The translations under genes and the position numbers were made by a program. A stretch of DNA of 64,000 nt from Nonomuraea cavernae (GTDB taxonomy: Bacteria > Actinomycetota > Actinomycetes > Streptosporangiales > Streptosporangiaceae): contig NZ_BMNH01000004.1 in assembly GCF_014646355.1 (NCBI RefSeq), forward strand, positions 1 through 64,000. Direction: 5' to 3'. The notes below the pieces were generated by a model. It was given only the letters and a program-made list of their open reading frames with translations. It was not told the DNA's origin and did not search any database. How positions within the stretch are numbered: the first letter of the stretch is position 1; each line of letters starts with the position of its first letter. This document shows, piece after piece, positions 7,791 through 20,615 of the stretch.

Positions 7791-8885
7791 TCAGGGCTCT
7801 TGTCGTGAGGGCTCTTGTCGTGAGGGCTCGTCGCTCCAGTGGAACCCGAGGCCCCGGTGCTCTCCGGCTCGCAGCTCCGCGCCGCGGACCTGGACGGGGT
7901 ACGGCTCGGCCAGCAGGCCGAGGGCCGCGAACGAGGCGTCCTCCACCTCCTCGGCCAGGCACGGCAGCGGCAGCGCCAGCGCGAGCTGCCCGGACAGATC
8001 GGGCAGCAGGTGCGGATGGACCGGCACGTCGAAGGCCCGGGCCAGCTCGGCGATGCGCAGGAACGGGGTGATCCCGCCCACCCTGACCACGTTGGGCTGC
8101 ACCACGTCGCACGCGCCCGCCACCAGCAGGTCGCGGAAGCCGTAGACGGTGTAGACGTTCTCGCCGACCGCGAGGGGCACGCCGGTCGCCCGCCGCAGCT
8201 CGACGTGCGCGGCGACGTCGTCGGCGGGCAGCGGCTCCTCCAGCCAGTGCGGGTCGTAGGGGGCGAGGGCCTCGGCGGCGCGGCGGGCGCGGTGCAGGTC
8301 CCAGCGCTGGTTGGCGTCGATCATCAGCAGCGTCTCCGGCCCGATCACCTCGCGGACCGCCGCCACCCGCTCGACGTCCTCGCGCAGGGCGGGCCGGCCC
8401 ACCTTGATCTTGACCGCCGGGTAGCCGGCCGCCTTCCACCGCCCGGCCTGCGCGACCAGCTCCTCCAGCGAGTAGTGCAGGTTCACGCCGCTTCCGTAGA
8501 CCGGCACGCTGTCCCTGCGCCTGCCCAGCACCTCGACCAGTCCGCGTTCGCCGCAGCGCAGGTCCCACAGGGCGAGATCGAGCCCGGCCAGCGCGATCGT
8601 GGTGACGCCGCCGGCCCCGGCCTCGCGCAGGTGCCGCCAGAGCAGGTCCCACACCACCTCCGGGTGCGGATCGAGGCCGATGACGGCCTCCCGGATGTCG
8701 TGCTCCAGCAGCGCGTGTACGGCCCGCGCCCCGATCCGCGGCGTCCAGGAGAACCCGGTGCCCGTCCGGCCGTCGTCCAGGGTCACCTCGACGACCAGGA
8801 CGTGGTTGGCGGGTACGTCGGGCCCCCACGGGCGGGGCAGCGTGGCCGTGCGCGACCGTACCGTGAGGTCACGAATCACGGGCAC
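7791..8885 (-). CDS. Enolase-superfamily (mandelate racemase/muconate lactonizing type) sugar-acid dehydratase
   Basis: A 364-residue member of the mandelate-racemase subgroup. The KxK base is visible (AVKIKVGRP). Metal ligands appear in order as LLMIDANQRW (Asp), HWLEEPLP (Glu) and LAVGENVY (Glu). A later His (VPVHPHLLPD) suits the general acid/base. Such enzymes dehydrate aldonic or aldaric acids. Its 5' end overlaps kdgD by 17 bp, so a galactarate, glucarate or talarate dehydratase feeding KdgD is the best inference; the exact stereoisomer cannot be told. The C-terminus ends in the duplicated SRQEPSRQEP, encoded by a 15-bp tandem repeat. Confidence 0.85.
   Translation of the reverse strand: MPVIRDLTVRSRTATLPRPWGPDVPANHVLVVEVTLDDGRTGTGFSWTPRIGARAVHALLEHDIREAVIGLDPHPEVVWDLLWRHLREAGAGGVTTIALAGLDLALWDLRCGERGLVEVLGRRRDSVPVYGSGVNLHYSLEELVAQAGRWKAAGYPAVKIKVGRPALREDVERVAAVREVIGPETLLMIDANQRWDLHRARRAAEALAPYDPHWLEEPLPADDVAAHVELRRATGVPLAVGENVYTVYGFRDLLVAGACDVVQPNVVRVGGITPFLRIAELARAFDVPVHPHLLPDLSGQLALALPLPCLAEEVEDASFAALGLLAEPYPVQVRGAELRAGEHRGLGFHWSDEPSRQEPSRQEP
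7794..7823. repeat. 15-bp in-frame tandem duplication at a gene end
   Basis: GGGCTCTTGTCGTGA occurs twice in direct succession, and a degraded further copy follows at 7824. It encodes the last repeated pentapeptide of the enolase-family protein and ends at its stop codon. Confidence 0.8.
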
Positions 8886-9753
8886 CCGCCAGCGTCCGCC
8901 CGTGCGCGATCAACGCCTCCAGCTCGGCCACGTGCTCGGCCGTGGGATCCACCAGCGGCGGCCGGACCGGCCCGGTGTCCAGGCCGCCCAGCCGCACCCC
9001 GGCCTTGACCAGGGACACCGCGTAGCCGGGGACCTTCGAGCGCAGCCGTACCAGCGGCTCGTAGAACTCGGTGAGCAGATCGGCGGCGCCGTCGCGGAAG
9101 GCGGTGGCGATCTCCGGAGCGAAGGCGAAGACCGCGGAGGAGTAGAGCTCCACCCCGATGCCGCGGTAGGCCCCCATGGTCAGCTCGGCCGTCGGCAGCC
9201 CGTTGAAGAACCGGAAACCGTTGCCGACCTCGCGGCGCACGGCCAGCACGGTGCGCTGGATCAGGTCGATGTCGCCCACGCCGTCCTTCAGGCCGATCAC
9301 ACCCGGGATCCGGGCCAGCTCCACCACCCGCTCGGGCGAGAGCACCACCGCCCCGCGCTGGTAGACGATGAGCGGCAGGATCTCCGCGACCGCCCGCACG
9401 TAGGCGGCGAATCCCTCCTCGGTGCCCGTCGACAGGTACGGCGGCATGAGCAGCAGCCCGTCGGCCCCGGCCTCGCGGGCGGCCCTCGCCTGCCGCAGCG
9501 CCGTGCCGAACGGCCCGCCCGCCCCCGCGAACACCGGCACCCGCCCCCGTGCCGTCTCGACCGCCACCCGCACCACGGCCGCGTGCTCCGACTCCGACAG
9601 GGCGGCGAACTCACCCGTGCCGCAGGCCGCGAACACGCCGCCGGGGCCGTGTTCGAGCCCCCGCCGCAGGTGCTCGGCCAGCACCTTCTCGGCCAGCTCG
9701 CCGTCGTTGTCGAAGGGGGTGATGGGGAAGAAGAGGATTCCGCTGAGGTTCAT
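8869..9753 (-). CDS. kdgD: 5-dehydro-4-deoxyglucarate dehydratase (KdgD), DapA/NAL superfamily
   Basis: A 294-residue class I aldolase-fold protein. It has FFPITPFDNDGE at the N-terminus, the ACGTGEFAALSESEH segment, a catalytic Tyr in LIVYQRGAV and the Schiff-base Lys in GVIGLKDGVGDIDL. The last two motifs are the KdgD rather than DapA form. KdgD converts 5-dehydro-4-deoxyglucarate to 2,5-dioxopentanoate (alpha-ketoglutarate semialdehyde) with loss of CO2 and water, the third step of oxidative uronate catabolism. It overlaps both neighbours (4 bp with the SDR gene, 17 bp with the dehydratase gene), so translation is coupled. A dioxopentanoate dehydrogenase for the last step is not in the window. 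Confidence 0.85.
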   Translation of the reverse strand: MNLSGILFFPITPFDNDGELAEKVLAEHLRRGLEHGPGGVFAACGTGEFAALSESEHAAVVRVAVETARGRVPVFAGAGGPFGTALRQARAAREAGADGLLLMPPYLSTGTEEGFAAYVRAVAEILPLIVYQRGAVVLSPERVVELARIPGVIGLKDGVGDIDLIQRTVLAVRREVGNGFRFFNGLPTAELTMGAYRGIGVELYSSAVFAFAPEIATAFRDGAADLLTEFYEPLVRLRSKVPGYAVSLVKAGVRLGGLDTGPVRPPLVDPTAEHVAELEALIAHGRTLAGARDS

Positions 9754-10637
9754 CTGATCTCCAGTTCGCTGCGCCAGCTGCGCTTGGCGGTCCAGCCGAG
9801 CATGCGTTCGGCCTTGGCCGAGGTGAAGGCGGGGGAGGTGCCGGTCAGCCGCGCGGCGGTCGCGGCGGTCGCGGGGTTGACCGTGGGAAGCAGCTCCGCC
9901 AGGGGCTCACGGGCCAGCGCGTCCGCCGCGCCGGCGAAGAACACCTCGCCGCTGGGCAGCTCGAAGAGCCGCTCGGCCAGTACGGCGATCAGCTCGGAGG
10001 CGTCCCGGGCGTCGATGTAGTTGAAGAGCGACGCCCCGGCGATGTCCGGCCGGTCGAGTCGTTCGGCCATCGTGTGACCGGACTGGGTGGGCGCGCCCGC
10101 CCACTCCTCGGGGGCCACCACGAAGCACGGCCGCACCGCGGCGAACCGGGTGGCCGAGCCGCGCGCGAACGCCGCCATGGTCTGCTCGGCGGTGAGCTTC
10201 GACAGGCTGTAGGAGTTCCACGGCTCGGTGGGGTGCTCCTCGTCGATCGGCAGGTAGCGGGGCCGCCAGCCGCCGGGGGCGCCGTAGCCGATGACGGTCG
10301 GGCTGCTGGCCACCACGACTCTGCCGACGCCGAGGTTGCTCGCCGCCGCGCACACGTTGAAGGCGAGTTGCGTGTTGGTGCGGAAGGTCAGGCCGTCGGT
10401 CCGGCTGAACGGGGTCGCGATCGCGGCCAGATGCACGACGACGTCGGGCCGGAAGCGCGCCATGACGTCGTGGGTCTCGCCCAGGTCGGTCAGGTCGGCC
10501 GGCAGCGTGACGGCCGCCTCGTCGGGGGTGCCGGAGCCGACGTCGACGCCGACGACCTCGTGGCCCGTCCGCGCCAGGGTGGCGACCACACTGCGCCCGA
10601 GTCGGCCGGCGCTGCCGGTCACCAGTGTTCGTGTCAT
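9750..10637 (-). CDS. Extended SDR / NAD-dependent epimerase-dehydratase family enzyme, possible uronate dehydrogenase
   Basis: A 295-residue Rossmann protein with the NAD motif RTLVTGSAGRLG at the N-terminus, VVHLAAIATP, and the catalytic pair YSLSK (Tyr-xxx-Lys) near residue 165. The ATG at 10637 puts the dinucleotide fold at residue 3; a GTG 15 bases upstream is possible. It is the first gene of the operon and its stop overlaps the kdgD start (ATGA type). Uronate dehydrogenase (Udh) belongs to this superfamily and would supply the aldarate lactone for the next two enzymes. That role is inferred from context; a nucleotide-sugar or aldose epimerase is the alternative. Confidence 0.75.
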   Translation of the reverse strand: MTRTLVTGSAGRLGRSVVATLARTGHEVVGVDVGSGTPDEAAVTLPADLTDLGETHDVMARFRPDVVVHLAAIATPFSRTDGLTFRTNTQLAFNVCAAASNLGVGRVVVASSPTVIGYGAPGGWRPRYLPIDEEHPTEPWNSYSLSKLTAEQTMAAFARGSATRFAAVRPCFVVAPEEWAGAPTQSGHTMAERLDRPDIAGASLFNYIDARDASELIAVLAERLFELPSGEVFFAGAADALAREPLAELLPTVNPATAATAARLTGTSPAFTSAKAERMLGWTAKRSWRSELEIR

Positions 10638-10667
10638 CGGGTCTTCCACCACTCCTGGGATCTTGCA

Positions 10668-10679
10668 GCAACCGGTTGC
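10668..10679. promoter_or_regulatory. LacI-type operator over the catabolic operon transcription start
   Basis: GCAACCGGTTGC is a 12-bp perfect palindrome with a central CG, sharing the 11-base core GCAACCGGTTG with the site at 1013-1026. It covers the expected transcription start of the minus-strand operon, about 10 bases downstream of its -10. That position suits direct repression by the divergent LacI regulator. Confidence 0.7.
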
Positions 10680-10683
10680 AAAA

Positions 10684-10713
10684 AGTATTGAGGTTCGGCT
10701 TCGAAAACGTCAA
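10684..10713 (-). promoter_or_regulatory. Candidate promoter of the catabolic operon
   Basis: On the minus strand TTGACG (10708-10713), an 18-bp spacer and AATACT (10684-10689) form a sigma-70-like promoter. It reads into the SDR-kdgD-dehydratase-fusion operon. Confidence 0.55.
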
Positions 10714-10790
10714 GCAGTGAGACCGTCACCAGAGCACGACGAGTGGTCACATGAGGGATAGGATGCGAGGCAGGGCGGGTCGATCGTCGA

Positions 10791-10821
10791 TTGACAACGA
10801 TACAAACGCTTGCACTAAAGT
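10791..10821 (+). promoter_or_regulatory. Candidate promoter of the LacI gene with an operator in its spacer
   Basis: A consensus TTGACA (10791-10796) is followed by TAAAGT (10816-10821) at 19 bp, or CACTAA at 16 bp. Between them TACAAACGCTTGCA (10801-10814) matches the LacI-family form TGNAANCGNTTNCA at most positions. An operator there would let the regulator repress its own gene. Confidence 0.55.
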
Positions 10822-10848
10822 ACAGGTCATGGTCGGAGGAGGCCCAGC

Positions 10849-11820
10849 GTGGCGGTGACGATTCGCGACGTGGCCCGGGTGTCCGGAGTGCACGTCTCCA
10901 CGGTGTCACGCGCCTTCTCCGCGCCCCACCTGGTCAACCCCGAGACCCGGGTCAGAGTGCTCGCCGTCGCCGACGACCTGGGTTACCGGCCCAACCGGGC
11001 GGCCCGGGCGCTGACCACCGGCCGCACCCACAACCTCGGCCTCATCGTGGCCGACATCGCCAACCCGTTCTTCCCGCCCCTCATCAAGGCGGCGCAGGCG
11101 CAGGCCAGACTACGCGACTACCACGTGTTCGTGGCCGACACCGATGAGGACCCCAAGGTCGAGGAAGAGCTGATCCAGACCCTCACCAAGCAGGTCGACG
11201 GCGTGCTGCTGTGCAGCCCCCGCCTCACCAACCGCACCATCGAGCGGCTGCGCCAGGAGGTGCCGTTCGTCCTGGTCAACCGCCGGGTCAAGGGGATGGC
11301 CACGGTCCTGATGGACGTGGGGCGGGGGGCGCGGCTCGCCGTCGAGCACCTCACCGGGCTCGGCCACCGCCGGCTCGCCCTGGTCACCGGCCCCAGCGGG
11401 TCGTGGACCAGCAAGGAGATGCAGGAGGCGGCCGCCGCGATGAGCGAGGTCGACGTCGCCTTCCTCGGCCCCAATCCGCCGACCGAGCAGGGCGGCCGGG
11501 CCGCCGCCGCCGAGGTGATCGCCTCCGGCGCGACCGGCGTGCTCGCCTACAACGACCTGGTCGCCATCGGCCTCATCGAGGGGCTCGCCGAGCGCGGCGT
11601 GCACGTGCCCGGCGACATCAGCGTGATCGGCGTCGACGACATCGTGGCCGGACGCCTCGGCCGGCCGAAGCTGACCACCATCGCCATGCCGACCGCCACC
11701 GCCGGGCGCATCGCCGTCGACATGCTCCTCCAGTCGGTCGATTCCGAGGTGGCCACCGGGGTAACGATGCTGGAGACCGCGCTGATCATCCGCGAATCCA
11801 CGGGAGAGGCACACTCATGA
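10849..11820 (+). CDS. LacI-family transcriptional regulator
   Basis: A 323-residue LacI/GalR protein. Residues 2-60 hold the HTH and hinge (VTIRDVARVSGVHVSTVSRAF, RPNRAARALTTGRT). The remainder is the periplasmic-binding-like effector domain, with the typical SVIGVDDIVAGRL near its end. The GTG start has GGAGGAGG (10835-10842) six bases upstream. It diverges from the uronate-like operon, and three LacI-type sites lie at that operon, at its own promoter and before the ABC importer. It is therefore the likely pathway repressor, induced by a pathway sugar or sugar acid. Its stop overlaps the start of the epimerase gene. Confidence 0.93.
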   Translation: MAVTIRDVARVSGVHVSTVSRAFSAPHLVNPETRVRVLAVADDLGYRPNRAARALTTGRTHNLGLIVADIANPFFPPLIKAAQAQARLRDYHVFVADTDEDPKVEEELIQTLTKQVDGVLLCSPRLTNRTIERLRQEVPFVLVNRRVKGMATVLMDVGRGARLAVEHLTGLGHRRLALVTGPSGSWTSKEMQEAAAAMSEVDVAFLGPNPPTEQGGRAAAAEVIASGATGVLAYNDLVAIGLIEGLAERGVHVPGDISVIGVDDIVAGRLGRPKLTTIAMPTATAGRIAVDMLLQSVDSEVATGVTMLETALIIRESTGEAHS

Positions 11821-12758
11821 CGTTCGGAACCATGCCGTCGGGAGAGCGCGTGGAGCGCTTCGAGTTGTCCTCCGGGCCGTTGCGGGCCGCCGTGCTCAGC
11901 TACGGCGCCGTCCTCCAGACACTGGAGGTGTACGGCCTCAACGTCGTCCTCGGGCTCGACACGCTCGACGACTACCTGACCCGCAGCCGCTACTTCGGAG
12001 CCGTCGCCGGCAGATACGCCAACCGCATCGCGGGCGGCCGCTTCGCCCTCGACGGCACCGAATACCAGGTGCCGGTCAACGACGGCCCCAACAGCCTCCA
12101 CGGCGGAGTCCACGGCTTCGACAGCAAGGTGTGGACCGTCGCCGACGTCACCGGCTCGTCCATCACGCTCACCCTCACCAGCCCCGACGGCGACCAGGGC
12201 TATCCGGGCACCCTCAACGCCTCGGTCACCTACACGCTCGAGGCCGAGGCGATCCGCCTCGACTACACCGCCGAGACCGACGCGCCGACCGTGCTCAACC
12301 TGACCAATCACTCCTACTTCAACCTGGCCGGCCGCGGCGACGTGCTCGGCCATGTGGTCCGCATCGACGCCGAGCACTACCTGCCCGTCGACGCGGTCAA
12401 GATCCCCACGGGCGAGCTCGCGCCGGTCAAGGGCACGCCGTTCGACTTCACCGAGCCGCACGCCATCGGCGAGCGGCAGGGCGGCGCCTACGACCACTGC
12501 TTCGTCCTCGACGGTGGCGTCACGGTGGTCGAGCCCGAGACCGGCCGCACCATGGAGGTCACCACCACCGAGCCGGGCGTGCAGTTCTACGCGGGCGGCA
12601 TGCTCGACCCGGCCGCCACGCCCTACGGCCCGCACGCGGGGCTCTGCCTGGAGACCCAGCACTTCCCCGACTCGCCCAACCAGCCCGGCTTCCCGTCGAC
12701 CGTGCTGCGGCCGGGCGAGCGCTTCACCTCCAGCACCACCTACCGGTTCACCGGCTGA
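11817..12758 (+). CDS. galM: Aldose 1-epimerase (mutarotase)
   Basis: A 313-residue galactose-mutarotase-fold protein whose ATG overlaps the LacI stop (ATGA). Conserved elements are VGRYANRI-like AGRYANRIAGGRF, the catalytic His region LNLTNHSYFNLAG, GVQFYAGGM, and the catalytic Glu region CLETQHFPDSPNQP. The enzyme interconverts alpha and beta anomers of aldoses, presenting the right anomer to the dehydrogenases of this locus. It is co-transcribed with the LacI regulator. Its 3' end overlaps the convergent phosphatase gene by 19 bp with no room for a separate terminator. Confidence 0.93.
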   Translation: MTFGTMPSGERVERFELSSGPLRAAVLSYGAVLQTLEVYGLNVVLGLDTLDDYLTRSRYFGAVAGRYANRIAGGRFALDGTEYQVPVNDGPNSLHGGVHGFDSKVWTVADVTGSSITLTLTSPDGDQGYPGTLNASVTYTLEAEAIRLDYTAETDAPTVLNLTNHSYFNLAGRGDVLGHVVRIDAEHYLPVDAVKIPTGELAPVKGTPFDFTEPHAIGERQGGAYDHCFVLDGGVTVVEPETGRTMEVTTTEPGVQFYAGGMLDPAATPYGPHAGLCLETQHFPDSPNQPGFPSTVLRPGERFTSSTTYRFTG

Positions 12759-15211
12759 CCGGCGCGCAGCGTCGCCGTGGCCCGGAGCACCAGCAGGGCC
12801 ACGTCGTCGCCGACCGGCTCCGGGCCGAACGAGTCGACCGCCTGTCGCACCCGCTCCGCGACGGCGTGCGCGCTCAGCCCCGTACAACCCGACAGCAGCC
12901 GGGCCAGCCCGTCGTCGTCGTCGAGCAGCCGGTCGCCGTCGCGCCGCTCGGTCACCCCGTCGGTCACGCACAGCAGCACCTCACCGGGCGCCAGCTCGAA
13001 CGTCTCCACGAAGAACCTGGCCTCGTACTCGATGCCGAGCAGTAGCTGCGGGCTGGCCACGGCCCGCACCTCGCCGTCCGCGCGCAGCAGCAGGGGCGGC
13101 GGATGCCCCGCCGAGGCGATCGTGCACAGCGCCCCGCCCTGCGGCAGCGGGGTGAGCTCGCCGCACAGCAGGCTGAGGAAACGTCCCTCCTCGTTCTCCT
13201 CCAGCAGCGTCTCGTTCAGCCGGTGCAGGATGTCGGCCACCGTGTAGTGCTCCTTGGCGAGCAGGCGTACGGCATGGCGGGCCAGCCCCGTGACGGCCGC
13301 AGCCTCCGGGCCGCTGCCGCACACGTCGCCCAGCGCGAAGCACCAGTGGTCGCCCACCGTGAACAGGTCGTAGAAGTCGCCGCCCACGTCGGCGCCCTCC
13401 TCGGCGGGCTCGTACACGACGGCCGACTCCAGGCCCGGCATGGTGGCCACGCCCATCGGCAGCAGGCTGCGCTGCAGCACCCGCGAGGTGGTCGCCTGCC
13501 GGGTGTAGAGCATGGCCGTGTGCAGGTTGAGCGCGACCAGCCGGCACAGGTCGGCCAGCAGGTCGGCCACCTCCAGCGGGAGCGTCGGCTCGACCCGTCC
13601 GATCACCAGCGCGCCGTGCGACCGGCCCTGGATGAGCAGGGGGAACGACAGCACGCTCTCCGCGCCGACCGGCCAGCTGATCTCGCCCAGCGTCGCCTGC
13701 GGGACGGACGGCAGCGACGTGCGCAGCGCGGCGTTGTGCCGCTCCTCGGTGTGCCAGACGTGCGCCAGCCTGGTCATGCCCGTCAGGTCGGTCAGGTAGA
13801 CCGCCGCCCAGTTGGCGATCTTGGGCACGACCAGCTGGGCCGTCAGCGCCGCGATCAGCTCCTCGTCGTGCACGCCCGCCAGCAGCTCGCCCGCCTCGGC
13901 CAGGAACGAGAGCCGGCCCCGGTGGGCGCGCTCCTGCTCGGCGGTCCGCTCGCGCTGCACGGTCACCGCCACCTGGTCGGCGATGTGCTGCAGGCTGACC
14001 GTGAGCTCCTGGTCGAACCTGCCCGGCTCGGCGGCCGCCGCCACCAGATAGCCGATCACCTCGCCTGACACGCGCAGCGGCGCGCACACCAGCGACCTGG
14101 CCCGCAGCTGCTCGGCCAGGGCCACGTCTCCGGCCAGCAGGTCGTCGACGACCGCGGGCGCCGTGCGGTCCACGCCGAACAGCCCCGCCGCCACCAGCCC
14201 GACCAGCCCCGCCGTCGCGCCCGCCCCGGCCGCGACACCGAACCGGTTGCCGCTCTCACCGCGCAGCAGCACGTACGAGGCGTCGCCGCCGCTGGACGTG
14301 TGGACGATCTGGGCGATGGTGTCGAGGACCTCGGCGAGCGGCCGGTCGCGGTCGAGCAGGTCCTTGATGCGCCTGCCCGGCTCCCGCCTGAGCGGTGCCG
14401 GCGGGCCGGCCAGGACGTACCTGTGGTCGTTGGCCACCACCATCCAGATCGCCCGGCGGTCCCTGGCGCGGCCCTCCGTGCGTAGATGGGAGATGTAGAC
14501 CGGGACCAACCGGCCATCGCGGTGGCGCATCCGGGACTCGCCGCGCCAGCGGCCGAGGTTGAGCGTGTCGGCCAGCGACAGCGAGTAGGAGCCGTGCCCG
14601 CGCCAGGCGACCAGCTCCGCCAGCGGCCTGCCCGTGGCCTGCTCGGACGGCCAGCCGAGCAGTGCCTCGGCTTCGGGATTCCAGGAGACCACGCGCCCGT
14701 CGAAGTCGGCCACGATGACCCCGACGTGCAGGGTCTCGACGGGCGCGGCGGCCGCCGCCGGCGCCGCGGCCGGAGTGCCCAGCGCGACCTCGTGGGCGCC
14801 CGATCCGTCGGCGAACTCCATGCGGACCCACACCCGTTTGGCGGTGCCGGAGTAGGTGACGCCCCACGCGTCGGCGAGCAGGCCGGCCAGCGCGAGCCCG
14901 CGCCCGGAGGTGGCCATGGCGTCGCCGGGCGGCGAGCCGGTCGCCGGGATGGTCCGCGTGGGGTGGTGGTCGTCTACCTCGATCTCCAGCCTCGGCGGCG
15001 CGGCGTGCGCGTCCAGGCGGCAGGTCAGCTCGATGCCGGTGCCCGCGTGCACCACCGCGTTGGTGACGAGCTCGCTGGTCAGCAGCACGGCGTCCTCGGC
15101 CAGGTGGCCCAGGTGCCACTCGCCGAGCACCTGGCGGACGAAGCGGCGGGCGGCCGCCGGGGCATGGGGCGTGCCGTCGAAGCCCGTGCTCGACACGCGG
15201 GTGGTATCCAC
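12740..15211 (-). CDS. Multidomain partner-switch regulator: HATPase kinase, PAS, GAF and SpoIIE (PP2C) phosphatase
   Basis: An 823-residue soluble protein. Residues 10-135 are an RsbW-like ATPase (N-box ELVTNAVVHAG, G-box GRGLALAGLLAD). Residues 165-280 are PAS (VIVADFDGRVVSWNPEAEALLGW). Residues 290-570 carry one or two GAF domains, and residues 590-815 the SpoIIE phosphatase (GADVGGDFYDLF, ALGDVCGSGPEAAAVTG, LLCVTDGVTERRDG). Carrying both an anti-sigma-type kinase and the opposing phosphatase suggests it can phosphorylate and dephosphorylate an STAS anti-anti-sigma partner in response to PAS/GAF signals. It diverges from osaA; a -10-like TAGGAC (15217-15222) lies five bases before its GTG, implying a leaderless transcript. 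Confidence 0.88.
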   Translation of the reverse strand: MDTTRVSSTGFDGTPHAPAAARRFVRQVLGEWHLGHLAEDAVLLTSELVTNAVVHAGTGIELTCRLDAHAAPPRLEIEVDDHHPTRTIPATGSPPGDAMATSGRGLALAGLLADAWGVTYSGTAKRVWVRMEFADGSGAHEVALGTPAAAPAAAAAPVETLHVGVIVADFDGRVVSWNPEAEALLGWPSEQATGRPLAELVAWRGHGSYSLSLADTLNLGRWRGESRMRHRDGRLVPVYISHLRTEGRARDRRAIWMVVANDHRYVLAGPPAPLRREPGRRIKDLLDRDRPLAEVLDTIAQIVHTSSGGDASYVLLRGESGNRFGVAAGAGATAGLVGLVAAGLFGVDRTAPAVVDDLLAGDVALAEQLRARSLVCAPLRVSGEVIGYLVAAAAEPGRFDQELTVSLQHIADQVAVTVQRERTAEQERAHRGRLSFLAEAGELLAGVHDEELIAALTAQLVVPKIANWAAVYLTDLTGMTRLAHVWHTEERHNAALRTSLPSVPQATLGEISWPVGAESVLSFPLLIQGRSHGALVIGRVEPTLPLEVADLLADLCRLVALNLHTAMLYTRQATTSRVLQRSLLPMGVATMPGLESAVVYEPAEEGADVGGDFYDLFTVGDHWCFALGDVCGSGPEAAAVTGLARHAVRLLAKEHYTVADILHRLNETLLEENEEGRFLSLLCGELTPLPQGGALCTIASAGHPPPLLLRADGEVRAVASPQLLLGIEYEARFFVETFELAPGEVLLCVTDGVTERRDGDRLLDDDDGLARLLSGCTGLSAHAVAERVRQAVDSFGPEPVGDDVALLVLRATATLRAGQPVNR

Positions 15212-15280
15212 TATCCGTCCTAGAACATCACTCGATGTGGCAGTTCGGTCACTCTCAGGGTGGCAGACTGTGGGCCGTTC

Positions 15281-19944
<4,664 letters not shown>

Positions 19945-19948
<4 letters not shown>

Positions 19949-20565
19949 ACCGCCAGGTCAAGATCCTGCTCGTCGACGACAAGGAGGAGAGCCTGATCGC
20001 GCTCGACGCGGTGCTGCGCCCGCTGCAGCAACGGCTGTTCAAGGCCAGGTCGGGGCAGGACGCGATGAAACTGATGCTGCGCCACGACTTCGCGGTGGTG
20101 CTGCTCGACGTGCTGATGCCGGGCATGGACGGATTCGAGACCGCGAGCCACATCAAGCGGCTCGACCAGACCCGCGACGTGCCCATCATCTTCCTGACCG
20201 GCACCGACTCGGGCAGCGGCGCGGCCTTCCGCGGCTACGCCGTCGGGGCGGTCGACTACATCACCAAGCCGTTCGACCCGTGGGTGCTGCGCTCCAAGGT
20301 CACCGTCTTCATCGAGTTGTTCCGCAAGAACGCCGTCCTCCAGGAGCAGGCCGCGCTGCTGTGCGATCTGGTGCAGAACGACACCGTGCTGTCGCGCGAC
20401 TCGCGCGCGCTGGCCGACTTCGCCGACCGGCTGTCCGCCGTCGAGGCCCGGCTGGCCGGCCTGGCCGGCACCTCCTCGGGCGACGAGGGGCTGCGCGACA
20501 CGATCAAGGATCTGGCCGCCGAGGTGGCCGCCATGCGGGCCGCGTTCGACACGGTTCGTCTCTGA
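19945..20565 (+). CDS. osaB: Response regulator with receiver domain and coiled-coil C-terminus (OsaB-like)
   Basis: A 206-residue protein. Residues 4-125 are a receiver domain (ILLVDDKEE acidic pair, phospho-acceptor Asp55 in VLLDVLMPGMDG, Lys in DYITKPFDP). Residues 130-206 are a helical coiled coil (VEARLAGLAG...IKDLAAEVAAMRAAF), with no DNA-binding domain. The start overlaps the osaA stop (ATGA), so the pair is co-translated and the hybrid kinase is the evident phosphodonor. In Streptomyces the corresponding orphan-type regulator is needed for osmoadaptation and lies next to ftsK, as here. Output is presumably through protein-protein contacts. Confidence 0.88.
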
Positions 20566-20615
20566 TCGGCGTGCCTGAGTGCGCTCGGCCGTGTCTCCGA
20601 CGTACCTTTGGCATC

